Positions 15,184-20,469 of a stretch of 20,469 bases of DNA are shown one piece after another. The notes beneath the pieces were generated by a model that worked only from the letters and a program-made list of their open reading frames with translations, searched no databases and was not told where the DNA came from. The stretch's first letter is position 1; each line of letters starts with the position of its first letter. Source of the DNA: JBKJZO01 sp046715235 (GTDB taxonomy: Bacteria > Actinomycetota > Actinomycetes > BP-191); NCBI GenBank assembly GCA_046715235.1, contig JBKJZO010000087.1, forward strand, positions 1-20,469, given 5' to 3'. The position numbers were made by a program, and so were the translations under genes.

Positions 15184-16533
15184 TCAAAGAGCCAACATGA
15201 CGAACGCGCCGGGCGCTGGCCCCCGTGTGGACGCCACAAACTCTCCGGAAGCCGCGTCGTACGCAGCAATTCCTCGCGTGCCCTCGGCGCCGGATTCGGT
15301 CGCAACGAGCCAGGAAGGCGATGCCCATCCAATGCCTAGCGACCTCTGCGACGCGCTGCCGGGGATCTTCAACTGCTTGATGACGCGCAAGCTCCGTGTT
15401 GAGAGGTCGAGCACGTAGCCGCTGTCGTGTCGCGCCGTTTCCGCCGTGGCACCGTCTGCCAATACCAGAGCGATTCGCTTTCGATCGCTGCTGATCGAGC
15501 CGCCGCTAGCGTTTTCGCCGCGCGGGAGTGCCACCTCGAAGTCATTGTCGGCATCCGTGTAGTCCACGCGCAGAGAACATTGCTTGTTCCCGCACGGGCG
15601 CGTTGTCCATACAACGAGATGAGCGTCTGCGGCGATCACCCGTTGGTACCTGCGAAGTACGTGCCCGGTACTCGGCTGCCAGGTCTGCCAGTTGTCGGCC
15701 GGGTCTTCGAGTGGACGGAACAGCAGCAGGACGTCTTTGGTCAGACCTCGGTCGAGCGTCCAACCGACCGGCAGCTGATAGACGGGGCTGACCGCGCGAC
15801 CCGCTGGCGTCATCCGCTGCACACGTTGGCGGGGTCCGTCCGGCCCGCCGTCGGGGCCAAGTTTCCACAAGGATCCATTGTCTCCTGGGACAACCGTCTC
15901 GTCCGCCGCGAACGCGAGTCCCTCAGTTGCCTTTCCTGCGCCGTTCACCAGGTAGGCACGACCGGCCCCGGAGCATTGCTCCGCGTCCGTGCCGCTGGAC
16001 CGCCAGAGCACCAGCCAGGTGTTCGATACGGTCATCCGGAAGCTGCCCCTGACGCAACCCGTCGGTGGGATGCCCTGAACGGGCGATAACGCGCCCGTAT
16101 CCAGATCGAACATCTCGGGCGTGCTCCCCGGCGTGCTGAACATCAACGTCAGCAGCCGTATGCCGGTCCCGCGGGGCGCAGGCCCCTCGAACGCCAATTT
16201 GAACGTGGCGGGCGGACTCGCAGCGGCTGTGCTGGTTGGGCTTGGCAAGACGCTCTGTGAGGGGCTCGCGGCCGGCTCACCCAGAGTCGAGGCGGAGCCC
16301 CCCGACGGATGAACCGGCGTCGCCAGGCTCGGACGCGCGGGGTCAGACTTCGACGTCGTGGGTGACTTTCGGTCCGCCGCTGTCCACCATGCAGCAGCGG
16401 CGACGACCACCGCCACCCCGGCGATCAACGCGCTTCTGGGCGGTCGTCGCCACGGCTCGCGTTCCTCGCCCAGAACCTCGGGCACCTGTATCCCCAACTG
16501 CAACGCCCCCTGCGCCAAAGCGGACGATCTCAC
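15184..16533 (-). CDS. Single-pass membrane protein with external propeller-like domain
   Basis: This encodes a 449-residue protein with a short cytoplasmic N-terminus, one membrane helix at about residues 32-52 (SALIAGVAVVVAAAAWWTA), a Ser/Pro/Ala-rich wall-spanning linker (about 55-110), and a beta-rich external domain to the end. The external domain has repeat-like units (EMFDLDTGALSPV, GYVLDLSTRSLRVI, GIAAYDAASGEFV), so a propeller is likely. The layout is the same as in the sensor at 12442-15069, with which it converges. I chose GTG 16531-16533. The open frame runs to 16803 but then overlaps the divergent gene and has no coding character. A -10-like TAGGCT (minus strand, 16548-16553) lies 15 bases before it. 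Confidence 0.75.
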   Translation of the reverse strand: MRSSALAQGALQLGIQVPEVLGEEREPWRRPPRSALIAGVAVVVAAAAWWTAADRKSPTTSKSDPARPSLATPVHPSGGSASTLGEPAASPSQSVLPSPTSTAAASPPATFKLAFEGPAPRGTGIRLLTLMFSTPGSTPEMFDLDTGALSPVQGIPPTGCVRGSFRMTVSNTWLVLWRSSGTDAEQCSGAGRAYLVNGAGKATEGLAFAADETVVPGDNGSLWKLGPDGGPDGPRQRVQRMTPAGRAVSPVYQLPVGWTLDRGLTKDVLLLFRPLEDPADNWQTWQPSTGHVLRRYQRVIAADAHLVVWTTRPCGNKQCSLRVDYTDADNDFEVALPRGENASGGSISSDRKRIALVLADGATAETARHDSGYVLDLSTRSLRVIKQLKIPGSASQRSLGIGWASPSWLVATESGAEGTRGIAAYDAASGEFVASTRGPAPGAFVMLAL

Positions 16534-16560
16534 CTTCGGCTCTCGACAGCCTACGACGCT

Positions 16561-16575
16561 GTCGGGCGTCCCGAC
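16561..16575. promoter_or_regulatory. Perfect inverted repeat upstream of the membrane propeller gene
   Basis: GTCGGG-cgt-CCCGAC is a six-base perfect stem with a three-base spacer. It lies between the -10-like TAGGCT and the expected -35 position of the minus-strand gene starting at 16533, so it could be an operator. No -35 hexamer of quality was found. Confidence 0.35.
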
Positions 16576-16692
16576 TGGTTCGGCGATAGGCCAAGCATGG
16601 TGGGATCTTCGGTGCGCTAGGCGCGTCCGGCCCGTCGAATAATCAACAAGTGGAATAGGACACCTCGCCAGTCCACTATTCGTTGTGACGAA

Positions 16693-18018
16693 ATGACCGG
16701 CTCGGCTACGCAAGAAGCAGGCCACTCCGCAGCGTTGGACAACAAGAAGGGGTTCGATCGGAGGGGCAACGGCGTCAACGCGTACCTGTATGGCGGGTCG
16801 CACGACGGGTTGGTGCAGACTCCCCTGAGTACCGACATGGCAGTCCGCTACTTAGAAGGAAGCGGCCGAAACCCGACCCGCGCAAAGGGGCTCAGTGCCT
16901 CCAGTCATTCGGTTCGAACGGCGTCGGCAGTGGACGAGGACCCGCTCGTGGACGAGCTATTGCCGCTACCAGAGGGGGCTTCGCTCACTCCGACTCCGGC
17001 CTCGGGAACCGAACTGGATATTACGGGAGCGGTGAGCGGGTCGGTCACGGACGCGCTCGGCAACATCACGGGAGTCACCGACGCAGCACTCCACATCTCT
17101 GAGGCGAATATCCCCGAATCCCAGTACGACGCCGGCCCGGAACACGCGTCCACCGTCCTGCAGCAGGACGGCTCATACGACGGCGCCTGGACTGTGACCG
17201 CGGACGGAGACGTGCGGTTCCTCTTCCGCACCTACACCGACGATGTAGTGACTCGCGTCGTGGCGTTCCCGCCCGTTGAAGTCGTGACCGGTGCAGTGAT
17301 CACGATGTCGTTCCAGCTTCCGGGCGGCGACTCTCCGAAGCTGCGCATCGACGACAACGCGGACGGCGCGGTCGACAGAACGATCGACGCGTTTGCGCCA
17401 GTCACCGGCGGCGCACTGACCGATGTCACGCCGCCTCAAGCGGTTGGTTCCGTTACCCCCTTCGTCACCGCCGACGGGCGCCGGATGGCCCGAGTGGAAA
17501 TGTCGGCGACGGATGAACCAGGCGGCTCAGGTGTCGCACAGATCCAGTACTACGTCGGCCGGACCAACGTGAGCGGCGTGTACACCGGGCCGTTCGACCT
17601 GCCCGCTGAGGGAGACGTATTCGTCCGCGCGGTGGATGCGGCTGGCAACATTCAGCTGCAGTACTACGCCTTCACCCTCGATGACTACGCCGACAACGTT
17701 GAGGCCGTCCACGATTTCAAGGTTCCGCACGTCAATCTTCCCGGTCAGCTTGCCTACGCCGGCGACGAGGATTGGCACGGACTGCAGCTGGCCGCGGCCG
17801 AAACGCAACTCCAACTCATCGGAATGGCCCAGGACTACAACCTGGAGCTCTACGACGAGAAGCTGATACTCGTAGCGTCGAGTGCCCTATCCGGTTCCCG
17901 ATCGGAAAAGATCAACGTCACGACTCCGGGCGGGCGATACTACGTTCGAGTCGTGAGCGCGAGCGGGGACTGGTCGGCGAAGACGGGCTACCGCCTCAAC
18001 ATTGGGGAGGCGAAGTAG
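16693..18018 (+). CDS. Surface protein with Ig-like and PPC-like domains, N-terminus apparently lost
   Basis: The protein has 441 residues. Residues 28-56 (NAYLYGGSHDGLVQTPLSTD and on) resemble the final loop of a lipase/esterase alpha-beta hydrolase domain. Residues 105-245 are a beta-sandwich with LRIDDNADGAVDRTID, and 246-325 are an Ig-like repeat (TPPQAVGSV, SGVAQIQYYV, FVRAVDAAGNIQ). The C-terminal 350-438 fits a pre-peptidase C-terminal (PPC) domain (GDEDWHGLQL, GRYYVRVVSASG). All these domains are normally extracellular, yet there is no signal peptide. The frame is open back only to 16621, and that segment holds no export signal either. I read it as the C-terminal part of a secreted hydrolase whose catalytic domain is gone. 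The lipase link is inference; the domains are moderately clear. Confidence 0.65.
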   Translation: MTGSATQEAGHSAALDNKKGFDRRGNGVNAYLYGGSHDGLVQTPLSTDMAVRYLEGSGRNPTRAKGLSASSHSVRTASAVDEDPLVDELLPLPEGASLTPTPASGTELDITGAVSGSVTDALGNITGVTDAALHISEANIPESQYDAGPEHASTVLQQDGSYDGAWTVTADGDVRFLFRTYTDDVVTRVVAFPPVEVVTGAVITMSFQLPGGDSPKLRIDDNADGAVDRTIDAFAPVTGGALTDVTPPQAVGSVTPFVTADGRRMARVEMSATDEPGGSGVAQIQYYVGRTNVSGVYTGPFDLPAEGDVFVRAVDAAGNIQLQYYAFTLDDYADNVEAVHDFKVPHVNLPGQLAYAGDEDWHGLQLAAAETQLQLIGMAQDYNLELYDEKLILVASSALSGSRSEKINVTTPGGRYYVRVVSASGDWSAKTGYRLNIGEAK

Positions 18019-18019
18019 C

Positions 18020-18466
18020 GTGGATGACGGGAAACCGATCAACCCACCGAGAGGTAGACAGGCACGGGAGCGGTTGTGGCGCTCCTGGGACAAGTGGACC
18101 GTCAAGAGAGCCGCTGCGGCAGCGGCCTTCTCCGCAGTGGCCATCGCGGTAACGGCGTGGCAGCTGACGATGTCGAGCCCGGTTCTAGGCTCGTGCTTGT
18201 TCTGTACCTCTTCTGCAGCAGACGCGCAGGCGGCGAGCGTCCATGACTTCTGGGCTGTCGGATCCATCGCTCTGATTCCGTTGCTGGTCGGCGTGCTCCG
18301 CGGCCGGTGGTGGTGGGTTGCTCTCGGAGTGGTTGCCATCGTCGCGGCCGCCTACTGGGCGTTCGTTGTCCCAGTTGACCCAAGCGACTTCCCAGAACGG
18401 TGCACGGTGCAGACATGCCCTGACTTCAGTCCGAGGCCCGACGACATAACGTTCAGCCCACGCTGA
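18020..18466 (+). CDS. Small three-helix membrane protein with external cysteine pairs
   Basis: I do not recognise this 148-residue protein. The GTG at 18020 follows the stop of the previous gene by one base, and GGGGAGG (18004-18010) is a good ribosome-binding site, so the two are probably co-transcribed. Membrane helices are predicted at about 30-50, 75-94 and 97-117. The basic N-terminus suggests it stays inside, which puts the loop 51-74, with CLFC at 59-62, and the C-terminal tail, with Cys128 and Cys133, outside. All four cysteines would then face the oxidising side and could form disulfides. No homologous enzyme motif was seen. Confidence 0.75.
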   Translation: MDDGKPINPPRGRQARERLWRSWDKWTVKRAAAAAAFSAVAIAVTAWQLTMSSPVLGSCLFCTSSAADAQAASVHDFWAVGSIALIPLLVGVLRGRWWWVALGVVAIVAAAYWAFVVPVDPSDFPERCTVQTCPDFSPRPDDITFSPR

Positions 18467-18893
18467 GCAGCGGCAGCCACCAATCGGCGTCGGTCTGGTG
18501 TCTTGCCTGGCCGGGACGACGCGATACGGAAGAAGACATGCATGCCGTGGAATTGAACGTGCGCTTTGCCGCCGAAGCGATCGCGGCGTTGTTCGGGATC
18601 ACCGGCTGCCACTAGCTAACAGCGAGGGGCGGCACAGAGGCATCGGAGCCGCCCCAGCCGCAGCCGCCGCCCCGGGTCAGTTCTGACGCCGGCCGATGTG
18701 AACGGGCCGTCTGTACGGCGTCCGCTGGGGATTGCTCGTGCGACGGCCGCGAGCTGTACTCGAAATTCGACACTCCCAATCCCGACCGAGGTATTCGTGG
18801 GGCCGGCGAGCACCACCCCGTCGATCACGAGAGGCCACCTGGGTTGTAGCGCCATTAACAGGCTTGTATGACTTGAGGGCCTCCCGGTGACGG
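18467..18893. other. Gene-poor stretch, probably decayed DNA
   Basis: About 430 bases without a convincing gene. A minus-strand frame through 18650-18860 has moderately coding-like stretches but no family motif, start site or ribosome-binding site. A 25-codon plus-strand frame at 18538-18615 has a purine-rich leader (GGAAGAAGAC) but nothing recognisable. Broken frames here and just downstream suggest gene remnants. Confidence 0.5.
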
Positions 18894-19323
18894 GTGGTGG
18901 TTGCCTGTCCAGCGAGCGCACATGAGGTCCCCGGGGGTGTGATCTACGGCCCTCCGGAAGTGCCGACAACGGGCGGGGACCTGGTCTTCTCCGATGGGAA
19001 CGGGACGCCACGGCAGCACGAGACCGGCTCCGGCATCCAGGTCGGCACGGTCGGCCCGTCAGACCTGTGGCCCAGGACAGATCGGGTTTGAGCCCAGTGG
19101 TGTGCTCATCGTCTTCGACTACGAGACTGAGACTGTCGTCCAACTCTCGCACGAGGGCGAGCGCCTCGGGACGGTGAACGCGGACTTCAGCGGAGGCGTG
19201 ACGTCAATCTCGTACGCGCCGCGGTTGGAGCGGATGGCTGCACGCTCCACCATCGGCGCTGTCAATGCCGACGTCACGGTCGCGAACGAGGCGACGATTC
19301 CGCAGAGAGGATGCCGACGATGA
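18894..19323 (+). pseudogene. Frameshifted remnant of a beta-rich secreted protein
   Basis: Two overlapping plus-strand frames read as halves of one protein. The first (18894-19091) begins VVVACPASAHE, like the end of a signal peptide, and continues GGDLVFSDGNGTPRQHETGSG (short strands and turns) to a stop at 19089. The second, one base out of phase, takes over near 19060-19080 with FEPSGVLIVFDYETETVVQL, then GERLGTVNADFSGGVTSISY, and ends at 19323. The strand-turn pattern suits a propeller or beta-sandwich. The first half has no proper start or complete signal peptide, so the 5' end is damaged too. A sequencing error could also give the frameshift. The family is not identified. Confidence 0.55.
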
Positions 19324-19372
19324 CGAAGAAGTCCTCCCGACGATTCCGAATTTCACCTGTCATGATGGGATC

Positions 19373-20469
19373 GTGCCCACGGTAGACCAAGCCCATGTCC
19401 CGAGACGCATCACCGAGGTCATCGCACGCCGACTGGCCGAGGAGCCGGTGCTCGTGCTCACGGGACCGCGGACGGTGGGGAAATCCACGCTCTTGCACGA
19501 GGTCGCGGTCGGCTCAGGGCGCGACGTGATCGACCTGGATGACCTCGACGTTCGCTCCGCCGTGGCCGCAGACCCGACGCTCTTCGCCTCTGGCCCCGCG
19601 CCGGTGCTTATCGACGAGTACCAGAAGGTGCCCGAGCTGCTCGACGCGATCAAGGCCGAGCTCGGGCGGGGCCTCACGCCAGGTCGCTACGTTCTGGCGG
19701 GCTCGACGAGGTACGAGACCCTGCCGCGCGCTGCGCAGTCGCTGACCGGACGTGCGCACGTCATGACCGTCTACCCACTGTCCCAAGGCGAGATCCAGGG
19801 CGTTACGGAGACCTTCGTCGAGCAGCTCCTCGAGGACCCGCGACAGCTTCCCGACACCCGGGTGTCGCGAGGCTCGCGTGAGGATTACATCGCCCGCGTC
19901 GTTGCCGGCGGCCTCCCGATCGCGCTGCAACGCCAAGGAGCAGCGCGGACTCGCTGGTTTGCCGACTACGTCAACCTGGTGTGCGAACGCGACGTGCTGG
20001 AGATCTCGCGGGTGCAGCAGCGGTCACTGCTCCCCCGGTTGCTGACACGATTGGCGGGGCAGACGGCGAGCCTGCTCAACGTGGCTCAGGCGGCTCGTGC
20101 GATCAACATGGAGGCGCGCACGGCGGAGAGCTACACCAAGCTCCTCGAAGCCGTGTTCCTCATTCACCGGCTGCCCGCCTGGGGCACGACCGTGGGGCCC
20201 AAAGCGGGCGCCACGCCCAAGGTCCACATCATCGACAGTGGGCTGGCGGCTCACCTCATGCGTCTGAGCCAGGCCAAGCTCAACACCAGGACCCCGGCAG
20301 CGCTCGCCGAGTTCGGTCATCTCCTGGAGACCTTCGCGGTCAGTGAGCTCCTGAAGCAGGTCTCTTGGCTAGACGACGTGGTCACGGCAGGACACTGGCG
20401 CACCCGAGACGGCGTCGAGGTCGACCTGGTGCTCGAACGCTCCGACGGCGGCGTCGTCGGCATCGAGAT
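19373..20469 (+). CDS. AAA ATPase with DUF4143 C-terminal domain (3' end beyond window)
   Basis: The first 365 residues of an ATP-binding protein of the AAA_14/DUF4143 family are present, and the frame is still open at the window end. Walker A is GPRTVGKST (31-39), Walker B is PVLIDEYQKVPEL (77-89, with Asp81 and Glu82), and LAGSTRYE (108-115) is the sensor-like strand; PLSQGEI follows. The DUF4143 part begins near 190 (LVCERDVLEISRV) and ends with the typical GHLLETFAVSELLKQ and RDGVEVDLVLE, a PD-(D/E)xK-like core. I chose GTG 19373; the frame is open further upstream but without a better start, and the ribosome-binding site is weak. Proteins of this family are widespread, often strain-specific and of unknown function. 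Confidence 0.9.
   Translation, partial: MPTVDQAHVPRRITEVIARRLAEEPVLVLTGPRTVGKSTLLHEVAVGSGRDVIDLDDLDVRSAVAADPTLFASGPAPVLIDEYQKVPELLDAIKAELGRGLTPGRYVLAGSTRYETLPRAAQSLTGRAHVMTVYPLSQGEIQGVTETFVEQLLEDPRQLPDTRVSRGSREDYIARVVAGGLPIALQRQGAARTRWFADYVNLVCERDVLEISRVQQRSLLPRLLTRLAGQTASLLNVAQAARAINMEARTAESYTKLLEAVFLIHRLPAWGTTVGPKAGATPKVHIIDSGLAAHLMRLSQAKLNTRTPAALAEFGHLLETFAVSELLKQVSWLDDVVTAGHWRTRDGVEVDLVLERSDGGVVGIE

Noticed and set aside
16534..16803. N-terminal extension of the minus-strand membrane propeller protein
   Set aside because: It has no coding character and overlaps the divergent gene; GTG 16533 gives the expected short cytoplasmic tail.
18538..18615. 25-codon plus-strand frame with a purine-rich leader
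   Set aside because: Short, unrecognised, and in a region of decayed frames.
18616..19152. Minus-strand open frame of 178 codons
   Set aside because: It lacks motifs and overlaps the better-supported plus-strand remnant; a few stretches look protein-like but not enough for a call.
19320..19385. 21-codon plus-strand frame overlapping the ATPase start
   Set aside because: Could be a leader peptide, but nothing beyond the open frame supports it.

Overview
The window is high-GC DNA with the look of an actinobacterial chromosome. Evidence includes strong G/C preference at third codon positions, frequent GTG starts, an F420H2:NADP+ oxidoreductase (NpdG) gene, a DUF3097 gene, an actinobacterial-type RNB ribonuclease and a SigE-family ECF sigma factor. 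No rRNA, tRNA or CRISPR array was recognised. I cannot name a genus.

Layout. (1) Positions 15-1762, minus strand: a compact run of three genes, read as CbiX-like chelatase, then NpdG, then a YczE-like membrane protein. (2) Positions 1826-5290: housekeeping-type genes. These are an unrecognised 205-aa protein, a zinc-ribbon membrane protein, the RNB ribonuclease and the divergent DUF3097 gene, followed by a terminator-like hairpin. (3) Positions 5702-8618: a large secreted fibronectin-III/propeller protein on the minus strand, a small plus-strand reading frame that resembles part of its propeller, and a PhnB-like VOC protein. (4) Positions 8799-11808: a mobile-DNA scar. A complete IS256-family element (about 9089-10511, imperfect terminal inverted repeats) sits between a gene cut off at its 3' end and a recombinase-like gene cut off at its 5' end. 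The flanks are different genes and I see no target-site duplication, so this is probably a deletion or rearrangement junction and not a simple insertion. (5) Positions 11915-18466: a signalling and cell-surface cluster. A SigE-family sigma factor overlaps by four bases a single-pass membrane protein with a seven-repeat extracellular propeller and a second propeller-like domain. Facing it is another single-pass membrane propeller protein. Next come a surface protein that has apparently lost its catalytic N-terminus, and a small three-helix membrane protein with two pairs of external cysteines. (6) Positions 18467-20469: decayed DNA, including a frameshifted remnant, then an AAA/DUF4143 ATPase that runs off the window end.

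How the parts may work together. The sigma factor and its overlapping partner are best read as a trans-envelope signalling pair. The partner's short cytoplasmic segment would contact the sigma factor, and its propellers would sense something outside the cell; this is inference from gene order and topology. The CbiX/NpdG/YczE run looks co-transcribed, but a shared pathway is not evident. The most notable observations are the IS256 junction between unrelated gene fragments, the inverted paralogous propeller fragment at 7871-8125, the seven-blade sensor coupled to the sigma factor, and the lipase-like surface protein lacking its catalytic domain and export signal.
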